DNA of 64,000 nt from DATLGB01 sp038258425 (GCA_038258425.1 JBBSPV010000016.1:1-64000); one strand, 5' to 3'; shown: positions 1 to 8,849, counted from the stretch's first letter. Program-made: numbers and translations. Notes: generated from the sequence alone by a model not told the origin.

Positions 1-88
1 AAGCGGAGCTTGCCGAGCGAGCTTGAGGCACTCGCTTCGCTCGCCCAGCTGTTGTGGGACGTCCGGCAACGCGGTACGTCCCCCGGGT

Positions 89-147
<59 letters not shown>

Positions 148-163
148 ACCCCGCGCGTGCCCC

Positions 164-1060
164 CTACCCCGTCGCGGCGAGCACCTGCGCCATCGGCGGG
201 CGCTCGAGCACCGCGTCGGGTTCGACGTCGGCCAGGCGCCCGTCGCGCGCGAGCCGGACGGCCGCCGCCGCGAGCACCTCGTCGGCCATGCGGCCGAGCG
301 ACTGCAGCGACTGGTGCTTGTTGAGCCGCAGGTCGAGGTCGACCTGGGCGATGCCGTCGAGCCCGACGAGGCCGGACACGTCGAGCAGCATCGACGTCTC
401 CACCGCGTAGCCGACGGAGAACGGGATGCGCCGCAGCAGCTCGCGCGACCCGGCCAGCTCCCCGGCCAGCGGCTGGCGGATGCCGGCGAGCAACGGCCAG
501 AAGCGCCGTAGCAACGGCCGGGCCATGAGCTCGGTCACCCGCCCGCCGTCGGCCGGCCGCTCCTCGCCCTCTCCCGTCTTGAACGGCCGGCGGAAGTGCG
601 CCTTGACGAACTCGACCCCCGGCTCGAGCAGCAGCGGACCGACGGTCCCGCAGGCGAAGTGCTCGCCGAAGCCGCCCGAGTCGCCGTCGAGGAAGCAGAC
701 GACGTCGCCCTCGACGACCGAGAGCGAGCGCCACATGGCGTCGCCCTTGCCGCGCGGGGGGCCGAAGGCCGGCAGCAGTTCGTCCTCCATGACGACGTCG
801 GCGCCCGCCGCGTCGGCGAGCCGCGCCGTGCCGTCGCTCGAGCCGGCGTCGACGACGAGCACCTGGTCGAGGACGCCGCGGTCACGGAGGTCCACGAGCG
901 TCGCGACGATCGGCCCGACGGTCGCCGCGCACTCCTTCGTGGGGACGACGACCGACACGGTCCGATCGCGCTCTGCGGCGAGGCGCTCGGCGGGAAAGGC
1001 GCCGTGGTGGAACGAGCGTTCCCGCTCCCAGCGGGCGACGCGCTGCTCGACGCTCGTCAT
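164..1060 (-). CDS. gpgS: Glucosyl-3-phosphoglycerate synthase (GT-A glycosyltransferase)
   Basis: A 298-aa cytosolic GT-A fold enzyme of the GT81/GpgS type, which transfers glucose from a nucleotide sugar to 3-phosphoglycerate, the first step to glucosylglycerate and, in many actinobacteria, polymethylated lipopolysaccharides. Visible landmarks are the nucleotide-binding segment around residues 36-41, VVDAGSSDGT at about 69-78, the family hallmark PRGKGDAMWRSL at about 102-113 and a metal-binding DGD at 125-127 inside FLDGDSGG (many homologues have DSD here). Length is close to the roughly 320-aa family norm. ATG start at 1060; the gene is divergent from the helicase at 1144 with an 83-bp gap. 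No phosphatase partner (GpgP) is seen nearby. Family assignment is firm; the precise donor is inferred. Confidence 0.85.
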   Translation of the reverse strand: MTSVEQRVARWERERSFHHGAFPAERLAAERDRTVSVVVPTKECAATVGPIVATLVDLRDRGVLDQVLVVDAGSSDGTARLADAAGADVVMEDELLPAFGPPRGKGDAMWRSLSVVEGDVVCFLDGDSGGFGEHFACGTVGPLLLEPGVEFVKAHFRRPFKTGEGEERPADGGRVTELMARPLLRRFWPLLAGIRQPLAGELAGSRELLRRIPFSVGYAVETSMLLDVSGLVGLDGIAQVDLDLRLNKHQSLQSLGRMADEVLAAAAVRLARDGRLADVEPDAVLERPPMAQVLAATG

Positions 1061-1130
1061 CGGCCAGGAGACTGTCAGAGAACCGGGTCCACGGGCGTCG
1101 CGGAACGTGACGACAGCCCGGACGGGCTCC

Positions 1131-1136
1131 TAGTGT
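1131..1136 (+). promoter_or_regulatory. -10-like box of the helicase gene, leaderless type
   Basis: TAGTGT lies 7 nt before the GTG start at 1144, and no purine-rich ribosome-binding site is present between them. This spacing would put the transcription start at or next to the start codon. Confidence 0.4.
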
Positions 1137-1143
1137 CGCAGCG

Positions 1144-3432
1144 GTGGGTGTCGTCCGTGACGTGGAGCCGTGGGACGAGCTGCTCGCGGCCGGCCGCGCC
1201 GACGACCGGCTCGTGCAGACCACGGCCCTGCACGGGCGCGCGCCGGCCGTCGTCGGCGTCCCCGCGGACCTGCACCCCGACGTCGCCGCCGCCCTCGCGC
1301 GCCGCGGCATCGACGGGCTCTGGTCCCACCAGGCCGAGACCTACGAGGCGGCCGCCGCCGGTCCGGTCGTCGTCACCACCGGGACCGCCTCGGGCAAGTC
1401 GCTGGCCTTCAACCTCCCGGTGCTCGACGCCCTCTCGCGCGACGGCCTCGCCCGGGCGCTGTACCTCTACCCGGCCAAGGCGCTCGCGCAGGACCAGGCG
1501 CGCGCGCTCGCCGCGCTGCAGCTGCCGCGCCTGAAGCCGGCGATCTACGACGGGGACACGCCCCGCGAGCAACGCTCGGCGATCCGCCGCGGGTCCAACC
1601 TCGTCCTGACCAACCCGGACATGCTCCACGTCGGGATGCTGCCCAACCACGAGGCGTGGGGGCCGTTTCTCTCGAACCTCGCGGCGGTCGTCGTGGACGA
1701 GGCCCACGTCTACCGCGGCGTCTTCGGCTCCCACGTCGCCAACGTCCTGCGCCGCCTGCGCCGCGTGTGCGAGGCCTACGGCACCGCGCCGCGCTTCGTC
1801 CTGGCCAGCGCCACGATCGCCAACCCGGTCGAGCTCGCGGAGCGGCTCACGGGCCTGGAGGACTGGCGGCTCGTGGACGAGGACGGTTCCCCCGGCGCAC
1901 GCAAGACGGTGGCGATGTGGAACCCGCCCGTCACCGACGAGGCGCTCGGCGCCCGCCGCTCCGTGCTGGCCGAGGCGGCCGACGTGCTCGCCGAGCTCGT
2001 GGCCGCCGGCGCGCGGACGATCTGCTTCATGAAGTCTCGGCGGGCGGTCGAGCTCATGTCCCGGCTCGCGCAGGGGGCGCTGGAGGAGCTCGGCCACCCG
2101 GAGCTGGCCGCGCGCATCGCCCCCTACCGCGCCGGCTACACGCCCCAGCAGCGGCGCGAGCTCGAGCGCCGGCTCGTCGAGGGCGAGCTGCTCGGCGTCG
2201 TGGCCACGAGCGCGCTGGAGCTCGGCATCGACATCGGCGAGCTCGACGCCGCCATCGTCGTGACCTTCCCCGGCACGGTCGCCTCGCTGCGGCAGATGTG
2301 GGGCCGAGCCGGCCGTCGCGGGCGCGGCCTCGCGGTCTACGTGGCCGGCGAGGACGCGCTGGACCAGTTCTTCTGCCGCCATCCCGACGAGTTCCTCGAC
2401 CGGCCGGTCGAGGCGGCCATCCTCGACCACGAGAACGAGCAGATCTACGCCGGCCACCTGCTCTGCGCCGCCCACGAGGGGCCGCTGGAGGGCGCCGACG
2501 CCGCGACCCTCGGGCCCGACTGGGAGTGGCACGCGCGCCGGCTGGTCGCCGCCGGCCACCTGCGCCAGGACCGCCACGGGCGCTACGTGTCGCGGCGCGC
2601 GGAGGGCTACCCGGCGGCCGAGGTGTCCCTGCGCTCGGCGGGCGCGGCGACCGTCGCCGTCGTCGACGTCGCCTCGGGTGAGCTGCTCGGCACGGTCGAG
2701 GCGGCCCGCGCCCACACGACGGTCCACGACGGCGCCATCTACCTGCACCAGGGCCGCGCCTACGAGGTCCAGCACCTCGACCTCGACGGGAGCACCGCGC
2801 TCGTGAAGCCCTTCGGCGGCGACTGGTACACCCAGCCCAAGACGGAGACCGACACCCAGATCGTGCGGCTGCTCGACTGCCGCGACGCGCTGGGCGTGAC
2901 CCTGTCCTTCGGTGAGGTCCGCGTCACGGAGACGGTGCTCGCCTACCAGCGGCGGCGCCTGAGCGACCACGAGCAGGTCGACCTGATCGCGCTCGACCTG
3001 CCCGAGACGTCGTTCGCCACCCAGGCGCTGTGGTACGAGCTGCCGCCCCAGACGCTCGGCGAGCTGCCGCTCGAGACGCTGCTCGGCGCCCTGCACGCGT
3101 CCGAGCACGCGCAGATCGCCGTCCTGCCCCTGCTCGCGATGTGCGACCGCTGGGACATCGGCGGCCTCTCGACGAACCTGCACCCGCAGACGGGCGGGCC
3201 GACGATCTTCATCTACGACGGCCATCCGGGCGGGATCGGCATTACCCGGCGCGGCTACCTCGCCTTCGACGCGCTCGTGGCCTCGGCGCACCGGCTCGTG
3301 AGCGAGTGCCGCTGCGAATCCGGGTGCCCGTCCTGCGTCCAGTCGCCCAAGTGCGGCAACCTCAACGAGCACCTGCACAAGGCGGCGGCGGTCGAGCTGA
3401 TGGGCACGATGCTCGCCGCCGAGCGCGAGTAG
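1144..3432 (+). CDS. DEAD/DEAH-box helicase with C-terminal DUF1998 zinc site (YprA/MrfA-like)
   Basis: A 762-aa superfamily 2 helicase. Motif I is TGTASGKS at 79-86, motif II DEAH at 185-188, motif III SAT in LASATIANP, and motif VI QMWGRAGRRGR in the second RecA domain. The C-terminal DUF1998-like region carries a cysteine cluster CRCESGCPSC at about 722-731 plus Cys737, as in Bacillus subtilis MrfA (YprA) and eukaryotic Hrq1, which act in DNA repair, MrfA specifically in mitomycin-lesion repair. No partner MrfB-type exonuclease gene is adjacent. The GTG start at 1144 gives a normal N-terminus; a box TAGTGT sits 7 nt upstream. A long antisense open frame overlaps the gene and is a GC-driven shadow. 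Helicase identity is certain; the repair role is by homology. Confidence 0.92.
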   Translation: MGVVRDVEPWDELLAAGRADDRLVQTTALHGRAPAVVGVPADLHPDVAAALARRGIDGLWSHQAETYEAAAAGPVVVTTGTASGKSLAFNLPVLDALSRDGLARALYLYPAKALAQDQARALAALQLPRLKPAIYDGDTPREQRSAIRRGSNLVLTNPDMLHVGMLPNHEAWGPFLSNLAAVVVDEAHVYRGVFGSHVANVLRRLRRVCEAYGTAPRFVLASATIANPVELAERLTGLEDWRLVDEDGSPGARKTVAMWNPPVTDEALGARRSVLAEAADVLAELVAAGARTICFMKSRRAVELMSRLAQGALEELGHPELAARIAPYRAGYTPQQRRELERRLVEGELLGVVATSALELGIDIGELDAAIVVTFPGTVASLRQMWGRAGRRGRGLAVYVAGEDALDQFFCRHPDEFLDRPVEAAILDHENEQIYAGHLLCAAHEGPLEGADAATLGPDWEWHARRLVAAGHLRQDRHGRYVSRRAEGYPAAEVSLRSAGAATVAVVDVASGELLGTVEAARAHTTVHDGAIYLHQGRAYEVQHLDLDGSTALVKPFGGDWYTQPKTETDTQIVRLLDCRDALGVTLSFGEVRVTETVLAYQRRRLSDHEQVDLIALDLPETSFATQALWYELPPQTLGELPLETLLGALHASEHAQIAVLPLLAMCDRWDIGGLSTNLHPQTGGPTIFIYDGHPGGIGITRRGYLAFDALVASAHRLVSECRCESGCPSCVQSPKCGNLNEHLHKAAAVELMGTMLAAERE

Positions 3433-3763
3433 GCCGTCGTGCGCATCTGCCCGGTGGTGGGCACGTCCCACCCCTCGTCCCCTTCGCCCGGGTCGCTCCC
3501 CCGCGCGGCTTCGCATCTCGGACCGGCCCAGCGGCGGCCAATGCCGGTCGCGCGTGCCCTGGCGCACCGCCGGAGCTACGCGCGGTGGGGCGGCTCGAGA
3601 GGCCGGCTCCGCGGCAGGAGGCGGGTGGCGGGCCGGGGAGCGTCACCTGCCCGCCTCTTGCCCCCGTGGCGCGCCACACCGCCGCCCGGCGGCCCCTCCA
3701 GGACGTCTGAGTCTCCCGCGTGCGATGCTTGGGTCTCACTGCCCCGACAGGAAGGACCCCTCC
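3433..3763. other. Intergenic region, no gene seen
   Basis: A 331-bp stretch between the helicase and the DUF1269 gene. Open frames here are short and lack consistent start sites or ribosome-binding sites. It presumably holds the helicase terminator and the promoter of the downstream gene. The only clear signal is the GGAAGG ribosome-binding site starting near 3750. Confidence 0.6.
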
Positions 3764-4249
3764 GTGAGTGACCTCGTGGCGATCGCCTACGACGACCTCG
3801 ACCAGGCCCAACGCGTGGCCTCCAACCTCGGCGACGCGGTCAAGGGTCGCGTGATCGAGCTCGACGACCTCGTCCTCGTCGAGCGCCAGCAGGACGGCAA
3901 GATCAAGCTCCACCAGCCCTCGCTGGCCGGCCTGGGTGCCGCGAGCGGCGCGCTCTGGGGCGGGATGATCGGGCTCATCTTCCTCGTCCCGCTGTTCGGC
4001 ATGGCGCTGGGCGCGGCCGCCGGCGCGGCGAGTGGCGCCATGGCCGACAGCGGCGTCGACGACGACTTCATGAACCGCCTCGGGGCGGAGCTCGACCCGG
4101 GCAAGGCAGCGGTCATCCTGCTCGTGCGCAAGATCACGCCGGACAAGGTCCTGCCCGAGATCAAGGAGCCGGGCACGGTCATCCAGACCTCGCTCAGCCA
4201 CGACGAGGAGCAGCGCCTGCAGGAGGCGCTGGACGCCGCGAAGAGCTGA
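3764..4249 (+). CDS. DUF1269 membrane-associated protein
   Basis: A 161-aa protein of the DUF1269 family, whose function is not established; family members are often found beside stress and membrane genes. The N-terminal part (about 1-50) is an alpha/beta segment beginning SDLVAIAYDDLDQAQRV. A Gly/Ala-rich hydrophobic hairpin lies at about 55-95, and the C-terminal part ends in acidic and basic helices. The GTG start at 3764 is chosen over upstream in-frame starts because GGAAGG lies about 8 nt before it and because family similarity begins here. It converges on the cfa gene, whose stop lies 6 bp beyond. A second DUF1269 protein is encoded at 35589-36107. Confidence 0.85.
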   Translation: MSDLVAIAYDDLDQAQRVASNLGDAVKGRVIELDDLVLVERQQDGKIKLHQPSLAGLGAASGALWGGMIGLIFLVPLFGMALGAAAGAASGAMADSGVDDDFMNRLGAELDPGKAAVILLVRKITPDKVLPEIKEPGTVIQTSLSHDEEQRLQEALDAAKS

Positions 4250-4255
4250 GCCGCT

Positions 4256-5542
4256 TCAGGCCCGCTGGGCGCCGAGAGCGTCCCGGCGGGCCAGTGGCAG
4301 GCCGTGCGGCGCGCCGAGGCGCGTGAGCAGCACCTGGTAGATCGTGATGTCGGCGTCCTCGAAGGCGAGCGCCGAGCCGAGCAGGTAGAGCTCCCACACC
4401 CGCGCGCGCTCCTCGCCGACCTCGGCGACCACCGCGTCCCGCTCCGTCGTGAGGTTGCCGAGCCAGCGCCGGAGCGTCAGGCCGTAGTGCTCGCGCATGG
4501 ACTCGACGTCGCGCGTCTCGAGCCCCGCGCGCTGCAGGGCGCAGACGACGTCGGCGAGGGGCTGGAGCTCGCCGTCGGGGAACACGTAGCGCTGGATCAG
4601 CGACTTCGGGCCGGCCGGCGAGGAGGTCAGGCTCGAGATGCCGTGGTGCAGGGCGAGCCCGCCCGGCGCCACCAGCCGCGCGACGGTCTGCGCGTAGGTG
4701 CCGAGCTGCTCGGCGCCGACGTGCTCGTACATCCCGACGGAGGCGAGCTTGTCGTAGGGCCCGTCGTCGAGCTCGCGGTAGTCGGCGACGCGGATCTCGA
4801 CGCGGTCCTGCAGGCCGGCGTCGCGGACCCGCCGGCGGGCGAGGGCGGCCTGCGGCTCGGAGACCGTGACGCCGACGGCGCGGACGCCGTGATTGGCGGC
4901 GGCGTGCAGGACGAGCGACCCCCAACCGCAGCCGAGGTCCAGCAGCCGCTCGCCCGCGCGCAGGCGCAGCTTGCGGCACAGGCGCTCGAGCTTGCGCTCC
5001 TGGGCGGCCTCGAGCGAGTCGTCGGCGTCCTCGAAGTACGCGCACGAGTACACGAGGGTCGGCCCGAGGAGCCGCGCGTAGAAGGCGTTGGAGACGTCGT
5101 AGTGGTGGCGAACGGTCTCCGTGTCTCGCCGGAGGGAGTGCTTGGAGCCGCGGGGACGCGCCTCGCTCGCGGGCACTCGCGGGGGTCGCAGGGCGTCGGT
5201 GCCGCCGAGGCGCACGGCGGTGGCGGCGGCCAGCGCGAGCCCCGCCGGCCGCACCCGCAGGCCGCGGAAGTCGCCGCGGCGGGCGAGCGCCGGTTCGAGC
5301 TCGCCGTCGAGCTCGAGCTCGCCGGAGACGAAGGCCCGAACGAGCCCGAGCTGGTTGGGCTCGTGCAGGAGCTGTCCCAGCGCCCGGCGTGAGACGTGGA
5401 CGACCGGCGCGCCGGCGCCGCCCGGCAGGCGCGAGCCGTCCCAGAAGGCGAGCGTCACCGGCAGCCGCCGCAGCCGGCCGCCGGCGATCCGCCCGAGCAG
5501 GCGGTGCAGCGTCGTCGCGGCGTCGTCGGGAGAAGCGGTCAT
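4256..5542 (-). CDS. cfa: Cyclopropane-fatty-acyl-phospholipid synthase family methyltransferase
   Basis: A 428-aa SAM-dependent enzyme of the CFA synthase/mycolate-cyclopropane family, predicted to add a methylene or methyl group across double bonds of phospholipid acyl chains at the membrane surface. The N-terminal region (about 1-130) is the CFA-specific domain. HHYDVSNAFYARLLG (about 146-160) with VYSCAYF follows. The SAM-binding loop is LLDLGCGWGS (about 200-209), and SVGMYEHVG further on is the catalytic-core motif. ATG start at 5542 overlaps the stop of benE (ATGA, 4 nt), so the two are translationally coupled with benE upstream. A paralogue is at 59438-60646 next to a desaturase. Confidence 0.9.
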   Translation of the reverse strand: MTASPDDAATTLHRLLGRIAGGRLRRLPVTLAFWDGSRLPGGAGAPVVHVSRRALGQLLHEPNQLGLVRAFVSGELELDGELEPALARRGDFRGLRVRPAGLALAAATAVRLGGTDALRPPRVPASEARPRGSKHSLRRDTETVRHHYDVSNAFYARLLGPTLVYSCAYFEDADDSLEAAQERKLERLCRKLRLRAGERLLDLGCGWGSLVLHAAANHGVRAVGVTVSEPQAALARRRVRDAGLQDRVEIRVADYRELDDGPYDKLASVGMYEHVGAEQLGTYAQTVARLVAPGGLALHHGISSLTSSPAGPKSLIQRYVFPDGELQPLADVVCALQRAGLETRDVESMREHYGLTLRRWLGNLTTERDAVVAEVGEERARVWELYLLGSALAFEDADITIYQVLLTRLGAPHGLPLARRDALGAQRA

Positions 5543-6699
5543 TGCCCGCGCAACCTATCCGCCCGCTGCACGCCGAGGAAGGCCAGCCCGGCGGCGAGGC
5601 CCCAGAACGGCGCGCTGATCCCGCCGGCGGAGACGCCGCTCGCCGTGACCACGAGCGTGACGAGGGCCGCCTCGCGATGGGACTTCGACGCGGTGGCCGC
5701 CACCACGCCGCCGACGAGCGGCGCGAACAGCGCAAGCCCGACGGCCGTGTCGATCAGGCCGTCGGGCGCCGCGGCCACGAGGCCGGCGGCCAGGCCCGCG
5801 GCGAGCCCGAGGAGGAGGTAGGTCACGCCGCCCGAGACCCCGGCCAGCCAGCGGCGCTCGAGATCTGGACCGGCCTCCAGGCCCGCGCCGAGCGCGGCGG
5901 TGATGGCGGCGAGGTTGATGCCCGCAACGCCGAAGGGCGCGCCGGCGACGGTCAGCGCCCCGGTGGTCGTGAGCACCGGGCGCAGCGGCGGGTGGTATCC
6001 GAAGCTCGCGAGCACGGCCATCCCCGGGATGTTCTGGGAGGCCATGGTCACGACGAAGAGCGGCACCCCGAGCCCGATGAGCGTGCCGACGTGCAGTTCG
6101 GGTGCCGTGAACACGAGACGCGGGGCCAGCGTCCCGGCGCTCCAGCCGCCCGGGTGGTCGAGCAGGACGACGACGAGCGTCACGGCCAGGGCACCGAGCA
6201 CTGCCCAGCGCCGGGCGACGCGCAGCAGCACGACCCAGGTCAGCACCACCGGGCCGGCCACCAGCGGGTGTGCGACGGTCGCCCGCGCCGGCTCGAGGCA
6301 GACGGGCAGCAGCACGCCCGCGAGGACCGCCGCCGCGATCGGCACGGGAATCGCCCGGATGGCTCGCTCGAGCGTGCCGACCAGGCCGGAGAGGGCGAGC
6401 AGCACGCCGCACAGCCCGAAGGCGCCGAGCGCCGCCGGGTAGCCGCCGTCGACCGGACCGGCGCCGATGAGCAGGGCCGCGCCCGGCGTGGTCCAGGCGA
6501 TGATGACCGGCATCCGCAGGCGCCGGCTCAGGTCGATCGCCGCGACGGGCATGAGGAGGGCCACCGCGAGCAGGCCCGACGCGGCCTGCGCCTCGGCGGC
6601 GCCGACGCCGCGCAGGCCCGCGAGCACGATCGGGAACGCGCCCAGGAAGCCGACCAGCGAGGCGATCATCCCGGCGACGAGCGGCTGCGAGCGCGGCAC
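5539..6699 (-). CDS. benE: BenE family benzoate/H+ symporter-like transporter
   Basis: A 386-aa polytopic membrane protein of the BenE family. About 11-12 hydrophobic segments are visible. The N-terminal stretch PLVAGMIASLVGFLGAFPIV and the loop VIIAWTTPGAALLIG are characteristic of the family. Known members import benzoate with protons. No benzoate-degradation genes are seen within the window, so the actual substrate here is uncertain. The gene is first in a two-gene minus-strand unit with the cfa gene (4-nt overlap), an unusual pairing that does not suggest aromatic catabolism. ATG start at 6699. Confidence 0.85.
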   Translation of the reverse strand: MPRSQPLVAGMIASLVGFLGAFPIVLAGLRGVGAAEAQAASGLLAVALLMPVAAIDLSRRLRMPVIIAWTTPGAALLIGAGPVDGGYPAALGAFGLCGVLLALSGLVGTLERAIRAIPVPIAAAVLAGVLLPVCLEPARATVAHPLVAGPVVLTWVVLLRVARRWAVLGALAVTLVVVLLDHPGGWSAGTLAPRLVFTAPELHVGTLIGLGVPLFVVTMASQNIPGMAVLASFGYHPPLRPVLTTTGALTVAGAPFGVAGINLAAITAALGAGLEAGPDLERRWLAGVSGGVTYLLLGLAAGLAAGLVAAAPDGLIDTAVGLALFAPLVGGVVAATASKSHREAALVTLVVTASGVSAGGISAPFWGLAAGLAFLGVQRADRLRGQ

Positions 6700-6761
6700 G
6701 CGGCGACCCTACGTCAGCCCGCCGACCGCTCGAGCTCCGGGGTGCAGGAGACCGTGCACGG

Positions 6762-7751
6762 GTGGAGAACGCGCGGCGTCCGGTCGAAGCTTCGGGCATC
6801 GTGCGCGCCGCGGCCCTCCTGCCGCTCGCCGCGGCCCTCGCGCTGCCCGCGGCCGCCGCCGGGCAGGCGACGGTGCCCGGCGTGCCGGCGACCGCCGGGA
6901 CGACGAAGGCCGTCAAGGTCCCGGCCCGGCCGCTGCGGGCGACGGCGTTCGCCGTCACGCCGGGGCGCATTGTGCCGGGCACGAAGCCGGCCGCCGTGCT
7001 CTTCCGGCTCGACGGCGGGCCAGGCGCCGCCCGCACCCGGCTCGCGCTGGTTCCCGCGCGGGGCGGGCGCCCGGTCGCCGGCCGCGCCGTCGGCCGTCGC
7101 CGCACGGGCCGCGTGATCACCGTGCGGTGGCGGGTGACGGTGCCCGCGGGTCGCTACGTCGCGCGCCTGCACGCGGTCGACGACGCCGGCGCGCGGCTGA
7201 CCCGGACGGGCAGCGCGCTCGGCCGGGTTCGCGTCACCGTCCGGGCCCCGCGCGTGAGCCGGCCCACCGCCGAGCCCGCGCCGCCGCCGAAGGCCACGCC
7301 GGCCCCCGAGACGGCCCCCGTGCGCGGCGGCCGCTTCCCGATCCAGGGCGCCTTCTCCTTCGGCGGGCCGGGCGCCCGCTTCGGCGCCGGCCGTCCGGGC
7401 CACATCCATCAGGGCCAGGACGTCTTCGCCGCCGAGGGCACGCCGCTGATCAGCCCGGCCGCCGGCGTCGTCTTCTGGCGCGCCGTCCAGCCCGGCGGCG
7501 CCGGCCACTACCTCGTGGTCCGCACGGACGCCGGACCCGACTACGTCTTCATGCACCTCATGGCCCGCTCGGAGCGCGTCGCCAAGGGCGACCGCGTGAG
7601 CGCCGGCGGGCCGCTCGGACGCGTCGGCCACACCGGCCGCGCGGACGGCTCGCACCTGCACTTCGAGCTATGGCCCGACGGCTGGCAGGCCAAGGGCTCG
7701 GCACCGGTCGATCCACTCCCGCAACTCAGGGCGTGGGCCGTCGGCCGCTAG
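6762..7751 (+). CDS. Secreted M23 (LytM-type) metallopeptidase
   Basis: A 329-aa exported protein with a C-terminal peptidase M23 domain. A hydrophobic signal segment (AAALLPLAAALALPAAAAG) lies at about residues 16-34. A beta-rich linker rich in Ala, Pro and Arg follows to about 190. The M23 domain runs from about 200, with zinc ligands in HQGQD (216-220) and HLHFE (298-302). Such enzymes cleave peptidoglycan cross-links or act as activators. Both zinc motifs are intact, so it is probably active. GTG at 6762 follows an AGGAG about 11 nt upstream. A second in-frame GTG at 6801 sits closer to the signal peptide and is an alternative start. The gene is divergent from benE. Confidence 0.85.
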   Translation: MENARRPVEASGIVRAAALLPLAAALALPAAAAGQATVPGVPATAGTTKAVKVPARPLRATAFAVTPGRIVPGTKPAAVLFRLDGGPGAARTRLALVPARGGRPVAGRAVGRRRTGRVITVRWRVTVPAGRYVARLHAVDDAGARLTRTGSALGRVRVTVRAPRVSRPTAEPAPPPKATPAPETAPVRGGRFPIQGAFSFGGPGARFGAGRPGHIHQGQDVFAAEGTPLISPAAGVVFWRAVQPGGAGHYLVVRTDAGPDYVFMHLMARSERVAKGDRVSAGGPLGRVGHTGRADGSHLHFELWPDGWQAKGSAPVDPLPQLRAWAVGR

Positions 7752-7857
7752 CGGTTTGGCGTGCCGCGCATGGTCGGCCGCGCGCGTCACATCGTGTTCT
7801 GCCGGGGCCCTGAGCCGGGCGTTGGGCCGCGGGGGGTCGGCTACCCTTGCCGCGCTC

Positions 7858-7930
7858 GGCGAGATAGCTCAGTTGGTAGAGCACACGACTGAAAATCGTG
7901 GTGTCCCCGGTTCGAGTCCGGGTCTCGCCA
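7858..7930 (+). tRNA. tRNA-Phe (anticodon GAA)
   Basis: A 73-nt cloverleaf. The acceptor stem GGCGAGA pairs fully with TCTCGCC (7923-7929), with A at the discriminator position. The D-arm has GCTC/GAGC, and the anticodon stem CACGA/TCGTG encloses the loop CTGAAAA, giving anticodon GAA. The T-arm CCCGG/CCGGG encloses TTCGAGT. The CCA end is not encoded. A -10-like TACCCT lies near 7842-7847. The 3' portion of this gene is duplicated at 10672-10709. Confidence 0.97.
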
Positions 7931-7933
7931 TCG
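7896..7933 (+). repeat. Left copy of a 38-bp direct repeat within the tRNA-Phe 3' end (probable attL)
   Basis: This segment spans the 3' side of the anticodon stem, the variable loop, T-arm and acceptor 3' strand of the tRNA plus three bases beyond. It is repeated at 10672-10709 with a single mismatch. A tRNA 3' end repeated downstream is the standard footprint of tyrosine-recombinase integration. Confidence 0.75.
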
Positions 7934-7938
7934 CCACC

Positions 7939-7963
7939 GAAGCCCCTGCTGACGCGGGGCTTC
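7939..7963 (+). terminator. Stem-loop downstream of tRNA-Phe
   Basis: Perfect 8-bp stem GAAGCCCC / GGGGCTTC with a 9-nt loop, 8 nt beyond the tRNA. No T-tract follows, which is usual for high-GC actinobacteria. It is a likely transcription terminator or processing structure. Confidence 0.65.
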
Positions 7964-8058
7964 TGCCGTTCCGGGGTGCCGGTCGACGTGGCCCCCGGAG
8001 GTCGCCATGGCAGCGCTCTGGCAGCACGAGCGCAGATGGAGTGGTTGCGGCTTGGGTG

Positions 8059-8086
8059 TCGCGGGTTCGATTCCGGCCCTCGCCAT
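8059..8086 (+). other. Degenerate tRNA 3'-end remnant
   Basis: A T-arm-like sequence with GGGTTCGATTCC followed by an acceptor-like CCTCGCC-A. One T-stem pair is mismatched and no matching 5' acceptor strand GGCGAGG or anticodon arm is found upstream. It cannot be a working tRNA. It resembles, but is not identical to, the tRNA-Phe 3' end, and may be the scar of an earlier integration or a tRNA fragment carried in. Confidence 0.5.
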
Positions 8087-8176
8087 GCCGTTTCCCTGAT
8101 CGCGTTCCGTCTGCCTTGACTTCTCGCCGCCGCCCGCGAACCGCCGCGCCGGGTCCACGGAGGCCGTCAGCCCGGT

Positions 8177-8812
8177 CTAGCGGGGGTGGGCACGTTCGAG
8201 CCGGTCGGCGAAGCCGCGCCGGGCCATGTCGAACGCAGCACGGTCGCGGAAGATCAGCCAGCTGGCGTTGCCCTGGGTGAGCATCGCGTTGAGCTCGAAC
8301 GTGAGCTGGCCCGAATCGGCGTGCGGATCGAGTTCGCCGGACTCCTTGGCGGTCTCGATGCCCGACTCGATCATGTCCCACCAGCCGTGCTGGACGGCGA
8401 CGATCAGCTCGTGGACGGCACCTGGCCGTGTGTCCACCTCGGCGGATACCGAGGCGAAGAAGCAGCCGCCAGCGAACACCTCGCGCTCGACGTGCGAGAG
8501 GAACCGCTCGCCCAGCGCCTCGACGCGGCGCAGGCCGTCGGTCTCCGCCAGGGCGGGAGCGACGACCTCGGCGTCGAACACCTCCTGCGCCTTCTCGACC
8601 GTCGCGAGCTGGAGCTCCTCCTTCGAGCCGAAGTGCGCGAAGAGCCCACTCTTGCTCATCCCGATGTAGTCGGCGAGCCGGCCCAGCGAGAGTCCGTCGA
8701 TGCCCTCGACGGTCGCGAGCTGAGCGGCGGCGCGGAGGATCGTCTCGTGGCTGCGCTCGCCGTCCGAGCGTCGCTGCCGCTGATTGGCCCTCGGTGTCGT
8801 ATCCGTCGCCAA
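8177..8812 (-). CDS. TetR/AcrR family transcriptional repressor
   Basis: A 211-aa regulator. The N-terminal helix-turn-helix spans about residues 22-68 and contains LGRLADYIGMSKSGLFAHF, a classic TetR recognition region. The remaining helices form a ligand-binding domain whose natural ligand is unknown. The start is TTG at 8812, supported by GGAAGG about 10 nt upstream. The gene is transcribed away from the methyltransferase at 8925 across a 112-bp region holding a 13-bp inverted repeat, so it probably represses itself and the methyltransferase. It lies inside the interval bounded by tRNA-Phe repeats. Confidence 0.88.
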   Translation of the reverse strand: MATDTTPRANQRQRRSDGERSHETILRAAAQLATVEGIDGLSLGRLADYIGMSKSGLFAHFGSKEELQLATVEKAQEVFDAEVVAPALAETDGLRRVEALGERFLSHVEREVFAGGCFFASVSAEVDTRPGAVHELIVAVQHGWWDMIESGIETAKESGELDPHADSGQLTFELNAMLTQGNASWLIFRDRAAFDMARRGFADRLERAHPR

Positions 8813-8849
8813 GGAATCTGCCCCTTCCGAAGAACCTCGCGGATTGCGC

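Noticed and set aside
1075..3567. An 830-codon antisense open frame over the helicase
   Set aside because: The forward frame has complete helicase motifs. The antisense product is Arg/Gly/Val/Glu-rich without domain structure, as expected from high-GC shadows.
8013..8086. A possible second functional tRNA
   Set aside because: No 5' acceptor strand, no anticodon arm, and a mismatched T-stem; kept only as a remnant.
7841..8158. A minus-strand frame over the tRNA-Phe reading GIEPATPKPQPLHL and DPDSNRGHH
   Set aside because: This is a well-known spurious product of antisense tRNA sequence and not a protein gene.
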